DNA from: G963677085 sp963677085
GTDB taxonomy: Bacteria > Planctomycetota > Planctomycetia > Pirellulales > Thermoguttaceae
Direction of reading: 5' to 3'
Length of the DNA stretch: 64,000 nucleotides
Assembly: GCA_963677085.2 (NCBI GenBank)
Contig: CAXXFH010000004.1
Location: forward strand, 1,798,001 to 1,862,000
In this document: positions 56,515 to 64,000 of the stretch, piece by piece
How the letters are laid out: each line of letters opens with the position of its first letter
How positions within the stretch are numbered: position 1 is the first letter of the stretch
Program-made: the position numbers and the translations under genes
Notes under the pieces: generated by a model
Told to the model about the DNA's origin: nothing
What the model saw: only the letters and a program-made list of their open reading frames with translations
The model's database searches: none

Positions 56515-57783
56515 TCACCGAGTGGCCGTCCACTCCAAGACAATCTGGCGCGGCGGCTCAAAACCCTGGGGATGGCTAACCTGGCTGTGCGTCGGTCGCG
56601 ATGTCGGCCTATCGGCCATCGACGCCGGCCCACGCGACGAATCCACGGCCTCGCTGGCGTCGCTGACGGCAACCGAAGTGTTCGGGTGGACAAGCGGAAG
56701 GCTTCGACGACCGCGGTCGGCCTGGGCGTAGCTGCCCGAGGCGCTCGACGCCGCCCGCCATCCCGAGTTAGGCAACGTCTCGGCGGCCGTCGCTGTCCGA
56801 TCGTTCATCGGCCGGATGCCTGTGGTGGCCGTTTGGTCCACGTTGGCCAACACGGTATTGGGAACCGACACGCGACCGGGCGTTGCCGCCGCCGTACTCG
56901 ACGGCGAAGGACTGCCCGAAGACACGTTGCCGGCAGAGGCCGCCATTCGCTCGTAAACAGAACCGCCCGAGACTCTGCCGAGCGCCGCGGTTGCTCGTGG
57001 TGGGGCCGAATCGGCGCTGGCCACTTGCGTGGCGCCGGCCAGTTGTTGCTGCGGCCAACCCTGCTGGACCCAGGCGAGCCAGGTGTTTTGCAGGGTGCCT
57101 AAATTCTGAAAACTGTAGTGCTGCTGCAAGGCACCATTCCAGTTGTCCGATTTCAGGCCGTCGCCGACGAACTCGATATACTTCTGTCGTCCGCCACGCT
57201 GGATGAGAAACTCGGCCAACGAGTAGCCCTGGGCGTACAGCGGCATGATATCGCGGGGATACTCCCGCATGGCGAACATCCGATTGAAAGCAATACCGCG
57301 ACCCGTCCGGAGAAACTGGTCGAGCATACGGCGGTGTTTGGTCTTCTCGCTTGTGTGTTCCACGCTCGTGGCCCCGCCCTCGTCGGCCCAACGCGGCAAT
57401 GGCTGCCGGAAATGGCTCGCGAAGATCATGTGGGTAATTTCGTGCGGCAAGACAGAATCGAGCACGCGAACGCGAGAACCTTGGATATTCATTCGCCAGC
57501 CAAAGACCTCGCCGTGGTCGAACACAAAGGTCGTAGCGCCGCCGGCACCCAGATTCGCCCCGGTGCGAACGGTCAGCGGGCAAGGCTGCGACCAATTGGG
57601 CATCGCCTTGCCCAACCACGAAATGGATAGATCGCGGCGGTATTGCTCGGCCGCTTGGCCTACCTGTTGAGCAAAGGCCGGATCGGGGGTCTCCACCACG
57701 AAGTTCGGCGTGCGATAGCTCGCACCCATGGAGATCAGCAGCACAGCCGCGGCCAGCGCGGCGCGAACGAGACGAGCTTCCAT
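56515..57783 (-). CDS. Secreted HExxH zinc metallopeptidase, planctomycete type
   Basis: A 422-aa protein with a Sec signal (MEARLVRAALAAAVLLISMG); the ATG at 57783 has GTGAGAG upstream. Residues about 30-240 form a gluzincin-like domain with zinc motif His114-Glu115-x-x-His118 in LPHEITHMIF and a third ligand, Glu135, in RWADEGGAT, followed by a helical IMPLYAQGYSLAEFLIQRGG. The final 170 residues are low-complexity, rich in Ala, Ser, Thr and Gly, and resemble a stalk. Relation to DUF1570-type peptidases is likely. Substrate unknown. Stands alone, convergent with the CdsA gene. Confidence 0.8.
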   Translation of the reverse strand: MEARLVRAALAAAVLLISMGASYRTPNFVVETPDPAFAQQVGQAAEQYRRDLSISWLGKAMPNWSQPCPLTVRTGANLGAGGATTFVFDHGEVFGWRMNIQGSRVRVLDSVLPHEITHMIFASHFRQPLPRWADEGGATSVEHTSEKTKHRRMLDQFLRTGRGIAFNRMFAMREYPRDIMPLYAQGYSLAEFLIQRGGRQKYIEFVGDGLKSDNWNGALQQHYSFQNLGTLQNTWLAWVQQGWPQQQLAGATQVASADSAPPRATAALGRVSGGSVYERMAASAGNVSSGSPSPSSTAAATPGRVSVPNTVLANVDQTATTGIRPMNDRTATAAETLPNSGWRAASSASGSYAQADRGRRSLPLVHPNTSVAVSDASEAVDSSRGPASMADRPTSRPTHSQVSHPQGFEPPRQIVLEWTATR

Positions 57784-58278
57784 GCTCTCACCCACTTCCT
57801 TGTGTTGACGTCGAAGACGGACGAAGCGTCTCTAATCTTCCGACGCTTCCCGCAGCCGCCTGCAGCAGTTCTCACTGCCGAGGCTAACCTCAGGAACCTT
57901 GCGGGAGGACCGGCCTCTTCCGTGTGGCCGGCAAGTTGGTAGGCGACACGAGCAAACCTCAGGCCAATCGTTGGCAAACCAAGGTTCGGCGTTGGATTTG
58001 TCGCTCCAACTTCCTATCCGGCATTTTGTTGCGGCACGGCACCAAGCCGAACCACCGTTCGTCTTACGGAGCTTTGTTGTAAGACTTACAAGAATCTACC
58101 CGATTGGCCCGAATCGCCAAACCCCGATTGTGGACTACCGGGACATGCAATGCTGGCAACGTGGACCCACCGGCTGCAACCGGTGGGCTTGGATGAGCGT
58201 GTAGAACGACGTTTTCGCGCGGGACAATTGCAGAGCCGCGAGAAGGGTGTGGGCCACGTACGTGCTTCAGCACGCACT
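57784..58278. other. Gap between fabI and the peptidase gene
   Basis: 495 bp with no supported gene. A family E palindrome (arms CCCACCGG/CCGGTGGG around CTGCAA) is at 58166-58192 and a small hairpin CGTGCTTCAGCACG at about 58259, 6-20 bp beyond the fabI stop. Confidence 0.7.
58166..58192. repeat. Palindrome with CTGCAA loop (family E)
   Basis: Arms CCCACCGG and CCGGTGGG around CTGCAA, then GCTTGG. Same layout as 6691-6720. Confidence 0.7.
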
Positions 58279-59049
58279 CTATAACCCAACGACGCTATAG
58301 CCACAGTCGACGTGGATGGTCTCGCCGGTGACGCCGTCGGATTGCTCGCTCAGCAGGTAAAGCCCCGTGCGTCCCAGTTCCGCCGGGTCGACGTTGCGTC
58401 CCAAGGGCGACTTGCGCAGGGCGTGCTCCCGCATCTCGTCGAAGCCAGAAACCCCGGCCGCACTCAGGGTACGCATCGGTCCGGCGCTGATACAGTTCAC
58501 TCGAACTTTTCGCCGTCCGAGGTCCCAAGCCAGATAGCGAACGCTATGCTCCAACGCGGCCTTGCAGACACCCATCACGTTGTAGCCGGGAAAAACCTTT
58601 TCGCCCCCATAGTAACTAACGGTGACGATGGTGCCGCCGTCGGGCATCAATTCGGCCGCACCTCGGGTAACCGCCACGAGGCTGTAAGCGCTGATGTCCA
58701 TGGCCATGTGCCAACCCTCGCGACTCATCTGCACGTAAGGGTTGCGAAGTTCCTGCGGCGGAGCAAAGGCGATGGCGTGCAGCAAAAAGTCCAAGTGGCC
58801 GTAGGTCTTTTCCACCTCGGAGAATACCCGTTCGATATCCCGGTCCTGTTGCACGTCGCAGGGCATGACAATCTTCGGGGAGTGCGGATCGGTTAGTTTG
58901 CGAACACGTCGTTCGCTCGACGGCGTGGGCAGGTGGGTAAATGCCAACTCGGCGCCCTCCGCAAAAAGCGCCTCGCTCATCGCCCAGGCGATGCTGCGGT
59001 CGTTGGCCACGCCCATTACCAGCCCAATCTTTCCATCGAACAAGCCCAT
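58279..59049 (-). CDS. fabI: Enoyl-[acyl-carrier-protein] reductase FabI
   Basis: NADH-dependent enoyl-ACP reductase of 256 aa, the last step of the fatty acid elongation cycle. ATG at 59049 (MGLFDGKIGLVMGVANDRS) has AGGTGG upstream; the first in-frame start at 59067 is less likely. FabI rather than a generic SDR is shown by GVANDRSIAWAMSEAL at the nucleotide fold, LLHAIAFAP, SYYGGEKVFPGYNVMGVCKA with the Tyr-x6-Lys layout of FabI (Tyr and Lys in this segment), and NCISAGPMRTLSAAGVSGF in the substrate loop. Length is typical (about 260). Situated downstream of the acyl-CoA dehydrogenase gene, same strand, across a repeat-filled gap, so probably a separate transcript. Confidence 0.96.
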   Translation of the reverse strand: MGLFDGKIGLVMGVANDRSIAWAMSEALFAEGAELAFTHLPTPSSERRVRKLTDPHSPKIVMPCDVQQDRDIERVFSEVEKTYGHLDFLLHAIAFAPPQELRNPYVQMSREGWHMAMDISAYSLVAVTRGAAELMPDGGTIVTVSYYGGEKVFPGYNVMGVCKAALEHSVRYLAWDLGRRKVRVNCISAGPMRTLSAAGVSGFDEMREHALRKSPLGRNVDPAELGRTGLYLLSEQSDGVTGETIHVDCGYSVVGL

Positions 59050-59157
59050 GGTCACATCCACCTGCAATTCGTCTCAGCGCAAGATAAAAAAGTCAACAGG
59101 AAGTGAATTTTAGCAACCCCGGGGCTTTCGGCAAGGACAGTATCCCCCTAAAGAAAA

Positions 59158-59258
59158 ACCCACGGGCCGCCGCCCGTGGGTTTGGAAATAACGCTCAGCC
59201 GACACAACCCGTGGGTTTAAGGTAGTGCTCAGCCACGCCACGGGCTGTGTCCCGTGGA
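59158..59258. repeat. Cluster of family E-type palindromes
   Basis: Three imperfect units in a row: CCCACGGG/CCCGTGGG around CCGCCG at 59160-59182, a half-unit ACAACCCGTGGGTTT near 59204, and CCACGGG/CCCGTGG around CTGTGT at 59236-59258. All lie between the acyl-CoA dehydrogenase and fabI. Confidence 0.65.
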
Positions 59259-59281
59259 TTCGGTGCAATGTCAGATTTCGC

Positions 59282-61033
59282 CTACTCGGCCACCGGAACC
59301 GGTCCGGCCAACACGGCGTACTCGTCCATCGGCGAGGTATCGCCCGAGAGTATCTGCTCGCAATTCATCCGCAAAATGGGCATTTCGCGGTTGATGAACC
59401 GCCGGGCGACCGACTTCTTCCGCTCGCTGACCACGGCTTGGCCCAGGAACAGATGGCCCACGATGATCGAGATAGCCGAATCGACCAGCCGCCGGCCAGA
59501 GAAGTCAAGGTACGACGCCCCCTGCTTCTTCACGTAGGCAATCGCATCGAGCAGTTGCTGCTTGGCGTCGACAAGTTTGTCGCGAAGCTCTTCCAACACG
59601 GGATCGTCGTACGGCTTGGTGTCGTAGTCGGCCGTCCAGGTTTCGAACGCACCAGACGACACGCCACGCACGGCGGCCACGACCTGCAGTTGGCTGGTCC
59701 CTTCGTAGATCGTCGTGATCCGCGCGTCGCGCAGATAGCGTTCTGCGGCGTAGTCCTTCATGTAGCCCGAGCCACCGAGAACCTGAATCGCCTGATCGGC
59801 CACCTTGCAGCACATCTCCGACGCATAGTACTTGCTCATCGGCGTGAGCATGGCATTGAGCCGTTTGTACGCGCGGGAAAGCTGCTTGCGACGCTTCAGC
59901 TCGTCTTTGTCCAGATCCTTGTTCCACTCCAACGCACGGAGATTATTGTTCTCGTGGTCGCAAACGCGGCTGGTCTCGTAAGTCAGGGCCCGGGCGGCTT
60001 CGACATGGATCTTCATGTCGGTGACCATCTCGGCCACGGCCGGGAACCGCTCGATCGGGCCGCCGAACTGCTGTCGTGTGTGGGCGTAGGTTCGTGCCAG
60101 GCGATAGGCCGCCTCGCCGACACCCAGCGACTGCGTGGCGATCCCTACCCGGGCACCGTTCATCAACGCCAGCACATAGGTAATCAACCCCCGCTGCCGT
60201 TCGCCGATCAGGCGGGCGGGCGTGTTGTCGTAAACCAACTCGCAGGTCGGCGAGCCGTGGATACCCAACTTGTGCTCCAAGTGGCGAACCTTGACCGCTT
60301 CGCTCCGATCGGACACAAACAGGCTCAGGCCGCGACCGTCGGTAATGTCGGGTTCGCTACGGGCAAGCGTCAGCAGCACCTCGCCACAACCGTTGGTGAT
60401 GAACCGCTTCACGCCGTTGAGATACCAGTTGCCCTTTTCATCTTGGTGCGCTCGAAGACGCACGGCCTGCAAGTCGCTGCCGGCGTCGGGTTCGGTGAGC
60501 ACCATAGCTCCGGTTACTTCGCCGCTGGCGAACTTCGGCAGGTACTCGTCTTTGATTTCGTCGTTGGCAAAGGCATAGATCGTTTCGGCGATGCCTTGCA
60601 GCCCAAAGAGGTTCATCAGCGAGCAATCGGCTCGGCTGATCATCTCGGTGGCCATCGTGTAGATCAAATTGGGACAATTGAGCCCACCGTACTTCGACGG
60701 CAGGGTGAAGCCCATCATGTCGGCCTGGGTAAGCCGATCGAGGTTTTGCTGCACCAGCGGGTGCAGAGTCACGGTGCCGTTGTCGTTGAGCGTGTTACCC
60801 TCTTCGTCGATCTTTTCGGCATTCGGCGCGATCATGTCGCCCGCGATCTGACCGATGATCGTAAGGATGCGACGGTAGTTATCGATCGCGTCCTCTTCGT
60901 CCACCGGCACATAGTCGCCCTGCCGTAGTTCGGTATCCTGGAAGTTGTCTTCCTGGATCCGGGCCAATTCGGCCAGGTCCATATAGTCGAAAAGGAACTG
61001 AATGTCTTCGTTATCGGCAAAGAAGTTCGCCAC
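59282..61033 (-). CDS. Acyl-CoA dehydrogenase, long form
   Basis: A 583-aa FAD enzyme that oxidises acyl-CoA to enoyl-CoA and passes electrons to ETF. Standard ACAD is about 380 residues; here an extended C-terminal part of about 150 residues is present, as in the PF12806-type long members. Visible are MGFTLPSKYGGLNCPNLIYT, GAMVLTEPDAGSDLQAVRL (FAD- and substrate-binding), YLNGVKRFITNGCGEVLL, and TIYEGTSQLQVVAAVRGVSS, where the Glu is the catalytic base. N-terminal MANFFADNEDIQFLFDYMDL is also long. ATG at 61033. It follows etfA by 182 bp on the same strand, so ETF is its likely partner. Substrate chain length not deducible. Confidence 0.93.
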   Translation of the reverse strand: MANFFADNEDIQFLFDYMDLAELARIQEDNFQDTELRQGDYVPVDEEDAIDNYRRILTIIGQIAGDMIAPNAEKIDEEGNTLNDNGTVTLHPLVQQNLDRLTQADMMGFTLPSKYGGLNCPNLIYTMATEMISRADCSLMNLFGLQGIAETIYAFANDEIKDEYLPKFASGEVTGAMVLTEPDAGSDLQAVRLRAHQDEKGNWYLNGVKRFITNGCGEVLLTLARSEPDITDGRGLSLFVSDRSEAVKVRHLEHKLGIHGSPTCELVYDNTPARLIGERQRGLITYVLALMNGARVGIATQSLGVGEAAYRLARTYAHTRQQFGGPIERFPAVAEMVTDMKIHVEAARALTYETSRVCDHENNNLRALEWNKDLDKDELKRRKQLSRAYKRLNAMLTPMSKYYASEMCCKVADQAIQVLGGSGYMKDYAAERYLRDARITTIYEGTSQLQVVAAVRGVSSGAFETWTADYDTKPYDDPVLEELRDKLVDAKQQLLDAIAYVKKQGASYLDFSGRRLVDSAISIIVGHLFLGQAVVSERKKSVARRFINREMPILRMNCEQILSGDTSPMDEYAVLAGPVPVAE

Positions 61034-61215
61034 GGGAACCTCCCGAGTTACACTGATGGTTTTTTCGTACTACTTGTTTTTTCGGCTGCCAATGTTTCGG
61101 CACTTGGAATCGCATGCCGCGTTGGCTTCTGTTTTTCGAGACGATTTCAAAACCCGGCTTTGGGCTCGCGCATCCGCTGAACGAACAACCTCGACACTGG
61201 TTTTGAAACAGTATC

Positions 61216-62244
61216 TTATACCCGCTCTTTCAAGGCCTTGATGAACTTGGGAAGGATTTCTTTGAAATCCCCCACCATACCGTAATGGGCCACGGAAAAA
61301 ATCGGGGCGTCTTTGTCGGTATTGATGGCAATGATCTTGGCCGACTCTTCCATCCCGGCACGGTGCTGGATGGCGCCGCTGATCCCCACGGCGATGTACA
61401 ATGCCGGCCGCACCGTCGTACCCGTCTGGCCGATTTGGTGCTCTTTGCCGATCAGTCCACCATCGACGGCAGCCCGGCTGGCACCCACCGCCCCGCCGAT
61501 CGCGCCGGCCAGTTCGTAGAGCTTCTCGAAATTGGCTTTGCTGCCAATGCCACCGCCGCCGGCCACGATGGTCCGCGCTCCCTTGAGGTTGATCTTCCGC
61601 GGCTCGATGTGCCGTTTGATCAGCTTCAGCGGGAAGCACTTGCCGTTGAATTCGACCTTCTCTTCAACCACTTTACCCTTGCGGCTGGTATCGGCGTCTT
61701 TCAGCGGCACCACGCCTTCGCGAACGGTTGCCATCTGCGGCCACTGATCGAAATTCACAATCGTGGCGATGATGTTGCCGCCGAATGCCGGTCGAATCTG
61801 CAGCAGCAGGTTCTTGTGCTCGGTTTTCGTCTTGGGATCGGTGACGTCGGCGATCTGAAGGTCGGTGCAGTCGGCCGTCATACCAGCTTGCATCTTCGAG
61901 GCCACCCGAGGCGCCAAGTCGCGACCCATGGGCGTAGCCCCGTAGATCACCGTCTGCGGCCGATGCTTCTCGATCAGCGTGCAGAGCACCTGGGCATAGG
62001 CGTTCGTCTGGAAGTGACCGAGCCGCTCGTCTTCGACCACGTAGACATTGTCCACGCCGTGGGCGACAAGATCCTTCGCCAAACCCTTCACTCCCGAGCC
62101 CGGCAGCACCGCGCCCACTTTCACCTTCAGTTTGTCGGCCAACTCTCGGGCTTTGCCGCACAGTTCCAGGGATACGTCGTGCAACGAGCCGTCTTCCTGC
62201 TCGGCAAAAACCCAGACCTCGCCCTGACGATTCGGTTCAATCAT
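61216..62244 (-). CDS. etfA: Electron transfer flavoprotein alpha subunit, bifurcating-like type
   Basis: A 342-aa subunit binding FAD. ATG at 62244 (MIEPNRQGEVWVFAEQ) is used; TTG at 62256 is in frame. The N-terminal ADP-binding-like part has VWVFAEQEDGSLHDVSLELCG and GATPMGRDLAPRVASKMQAG with MTADCTDLQI, wording typical of clostridial-type ETFs. The C-terminal FAD domain has ARTIVAGGGGIGSKANFEKL, GASRAAVDGGLIGKEHQIG, QTGTTVRPALYIAVGISGAI QH-type QHRAGMEES, and AINTDKDAPIFSVAHYGMVG. The order etfB-etfA-ACAD on one strand is as in butyryl-CoA dehydrogenase operons. See findings for the bifurcation question. Confidence 0.95.
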   Translation of the reverse strand: MIEPNRQGEVWVFAEQEDGSLHDVSLELCGKARELADKLKVKVGAVLPGSGVKGLAKDLVAHGVDNVYVVEDERLGHFQTNAYAQVLCTLIEKHRPQTVIYGATPMGRDLAPRVASKMQAGMTADCTDLQIADVTDPKTKTEHKNLLLQIRPAFGGNIIATIVNFDQWPQMATVREGVVPLKDADTSRKGKVVEEKVEFNGKCFPLKLIKRHIEPRKINLKGARTIVAGGGGIGSKANFEKLYELAGAIGGAVGASRAAVDGGLIGKEHQIGQTGTTVRPALYIAVGISGAIQHRAGMEESAKIIAINTDKDAPIFSVAHYGMVGDFKEILPKFIKALKERV

Positions 62245-62324
62245 GATTCGCGTCAATCCACTGTATTTGGAGAACGATGATTTTTGATGTTAAGAAGATC
62301 GCCCTACCGACCAGACCCACTACC

Positions 62325-62350
62325 AAGCCCACGGGTCGCAACCCGCGGGT
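62325..62350. repeat. Palindrome with TCGCAA loop (family E)
   Basis: Arms CCCACGGG and CCCGCGGG (one mismatch) around TCGCAA in the 138-bp gap between etfB and etfA; a T-poor hairpin that could weaken transcription between the two genes. Confidence 0.65.
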
Positions 62351-62382
62351 CAGACCCCCGAGTTTCGGGTCGCAGGCCGCCA

Positions 62383-63297
62383 CTACCCCAACGTACGATC
62401 GACCACCAGTTCGTGAACCAGTTGGCGGATTCCCTCGTCGGTCGCGGGAATCTCGGTGTAACCTTCCTTCTTCAGCACAATCGCCTGAATGCGATGGACC
62501 TTCGTCGGCGAACCCGACAGGCCGCAACGCACCAGGTCGGCACTGATGTCGTCGAGATCCCATTGCTCAAGAAGCAGGCCGCGGTCTTTTAATGCCGCCA
62601 CTTGGGAGTCGACTTCGGCCTTTCGTGCGTCGTCAGTGGCATCGGCCATCTGCTGGCGAACCGCGCCCTCGATTTCGCTCTTTGTTCGAGCATGCTTCAT
62701 CCGCATCACCCGTTTGGCCGCACATGGCCGCGGCTCGTTGGCCGTTTCCACCACGGTAACCAGCACGGGCAGTTCGGCTTCGACGATTTCCCAACCGTGA
62801 CCCACATTGCGCCGAATCTGCACCGTCTTGCCGCTAAGCGACACGACCTCTTCCAAGTAGGTGATCTGCGGCACATCGAGCTTCTCGGCGATCTGCGGAC
62901 CCACCTGGGCCGTGTCGCCGTCGATCGCCTGCCGGCCGCAAAATACGAAGTCGTATTTACCGACCGTCTTCACCGCCTGACTGAGGATGTAACTGGTGGC
63001 CAACGTGTCGCTAGCCGCCGCTCGGCGGTCGGTCAGCAGAATCCCACGATCGGCACCACGGAACAAGCACTCGCGGAGAATATCGGAGGCCTTCGGCGGA
63101 CCCATCGTAATGGCCGTCACGGTGCCGCCATGTTCATCGCGAATCTGCAACGCCGTTTCCAGGGCATGAAGATCCTCGGGATTGAAGATCGTCGGCAACG
63201 CGCCACGATTGACGGTCCCGTCTTCCTTCATCGCGTCGGCCGTCACGTTAGCCGTGTCGGGGACCTGTTTCACACAGACGATACTGTCGTACGGCAC
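62383..63297 (-). CDS. etfB: Electron transfer flavoprotein beta subunit, bifurcating-like type
   Basis: A 304-aa subunit; the ATG at 63297 begins MPYDSIVCVKQVPDTANVT. NPEDLHALETALQIRDEHGG, then TVTAITMGPPKASDILREC, GADRGILLTDRRAAASDTLA and FCGRQAIDGDTAQVGPQI are visible; the last motif is a mark of the ETF group that contains the electron-bifurcating FixAB/clostridial proteins, distinct from the mitochondrial type. A C-terminal extension of about 45 residues (KDRGLLLEQWDLDDISADLV...) links to EtfA as in bifurcating ETFs. First gene of the etfB-etfA-ACAD run. The leader holds no clear promoter; GATAAT on the minus strand at 63434-63439 may be a -10 box. Confidence 0.95.
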   Translation of the reverse strand: MPYDSIVCVKQVPDTANVTADAMKEDGTVNRGALPTIFNPEDLHALETALQIRDEHGGTVTAITMGPPKASDILRECLFRGADRGILLTDRRAAASDTLATSYILSQAVKTVGKYDFVFCGRQAIDGDTAQVGPQIAEKLDVPQITYLEEVVSLSGKTVQIRRNVGHGWEIVEAELPVLVTVVETANEPRPCAAKRVMRMKHARTKSEIEGAVRQQMADATDDARKAEVDSQVAALKDRGLLLEQWDLDDISADLVRCGLSGSPTKVHRIQAIVLKKEGYTEIPATDEGIRQLVHELVVDRTLG

Positions 63298-63861
63298 TGC
63301 TAGAAACCTCTAAGCTAGGGACTAGGGGTTAGGGGCTGGGGATTAGGGACGTGAAAAGGCGATCCCGCCGCTCGCGGTTTCGCAACCAACGCACGTCACC
63401 GCGTCGGCAATCCCTCACACCCCCCTCAGCATGATTATCACAATAGGTAAAACCACGGAAGTTATCAGCCCGACGCCCGTCGGTCAAGTCCAACGGCGGA
63501 AACTGGGCGAAACGGCGAACTCTTGGCGGTCACCACGGTTTGAGAGGTTAAATCGGTAATTCAACCGATGGCCTGTAGGCATTTGCAGCGAAATGACGTT
63601 TTCCCCATCCAAGCACAACGACCACGCAGGGACATAAGCCACTCGCTCACAAGGTGTTAGGGTCGCATCTCGGGTATCAAGTCAGGTACCGCTGGGTACC
63701 CTATGCCCACGCTTCCGCGCAAGAGTGCCTGAGGTAGCTTGCTCGCCCCTGATTTGGCAAGGGCGGGAAAACCCGCCCCTCGCACCCAAACCACGACCCA
63801 CGAACGAAAAACACCGCAGCCCCTCCAGACCAAGAGCCATAAACAACTAATAAAAAACAAC
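63298..63861. other. Gene-free stretch upstream of etfB
   Basis: About 560 bp. Contains a possible -10 box (see etfB), a TATGCCCACGCTTCC fragment of family B near 63701 and a GAGTGCCTGAGGTAGCTTGC fragment of the family F type near 63724. The 73-codon frame on the minus strand here is not supported. Confidence 0.6.
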
Positions 63862-64000
63862 TTACGATAAAACACCACCGGTCGCCTCAGCTACCTTTTT
63901 GGATGCCAAAATCCCACGGACTTCTGCAGAAGCCGCCAGAACTTCGGCTCTAGCTCGGGTTGCCATAGCGCCGCAGAATAGATACAACCGACGACGCCAG
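63862..64000 (-). CDS. Possible 3' end of a gene entering from the right edge
   Basis: On the minus strand a frame is open from base 64000 to a TAA at 63862-63864, with an Ala- and Arg-rich end such as AMATRARAEVLAASAEVRGI and ATGGVLS. It reads like a helical C-terminus, but 45 codons are too few to be sure, and a second frame is open to a TAG at 63951. No family can be named. Confidence 0.25.
   Translation of the reverse strand, partial: WRRRLYLFCGAMATRARAEVLAASAEVRGILASKKVAEATGGVLS

Noticed and set aside
59225..60928. Plus-strand frame of 567 codons
   Set aside because: Lies opposite the acyl-CoA dehydrogenase, whose motifs are complete; no ribosome site or domain on the plus strand.
63657..63878. 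73-codon frame on the minus strand at the right end
   Set aside because: Covers family B and F repeat fragments, has no ribosome site and an unnatural composition with many Trp and Val.

Overview
The window looks like a chromosomal segment of a planctomycete, probably from the Pirellulales. The basis is a GC-rich composition (judged by eye at about 60%), long intergenic stretches full of short palindromic repeats, many secreted PQQ-type propellers, Gfo/Idh/MocA, DUF1080 and TIM-barrel epimerase genes with Tat or Sec signals, a sulfatase-fold protein, and an unusually long SecA. This is a family-level inference; no rRNA or other phylogenetic marker that settles it is present. No rRNA, tRNA, CRISPR array, transposase or prophage was seen.

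Region 1-12.8 kb: sugar and glycoside metabolism, mostly on the minus strand. It holds a left-truncated 2-keto-acid decarboxylase, an acetyl xylan esterase, a PQQ propeller, two xylose-isomerase-like TIM-barrel proteins, a DUF1080 (3-keto-glycoside hydrolase-type) protein, a Gfo/Idh/MocA oxidoreductase and a URO-D-family protein. A PAS-AraC regulator is divergent from the URO-D gene, and a Tat-exported cupin (D-lyxose-isomerase-like) is on the plus strand. Region 12.9-15 kb: two AT-richer genes without a recognised function and a PhnP-like metallo-beta-lactamase hydrolase.

Region 15.6-23.4 kb: housekeeping genes on the plus strand: secA (1233 aa, with an insert in NBD2 and what looks like a four-fold repeated unit in the scaffold/wing region), a small unknown gene, Kdo transferase (waaA), metK and a membrane protein. 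Region 23.5-36 kb: GH97 and GH13 glycosidases, a Prc-type S41 protease, a second PQQ propeller, a fused 5-oxoprolinase and a DUF971 protein.

Region 36-54.4 kb: a likely exopolysaccharide block. The minus-strand arm carries Wzz-like, O-antigen polymerase/ligase-like, sugar phosphate transferase, WecG/TagA glycosyltransferase, a sulfatase-fold protein that has lost its catalytic motifs, a 1328-aa secreted protein and a GGDEF diguanylate cyclase. The plus-strand arm carries a FemAB/GNAT-like protein, polysaccharide deacetylase, flippase and GT4 glycosyltransferase. Region 54.7-64 kb: lipid and acyl-CoA functions: a PlsC-CdsA pair, a HExxH peptidase, fabI, an acyl-CoA dehydrogenase and etfA/etfB whose sequences resemble the electron-bifurcating ETF group.

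No wholly new multi-gene system could be shown. The points most worth a second look are the repeat-expanded SecA, the catalytically dead sulfatase-fold gene in the polysaccharide block, the bifurcating-type ETF beside a long acyl-CoA dehydrogenase, and several families of dispersed intergenic palindromes, one of them a ~90 bp unit.
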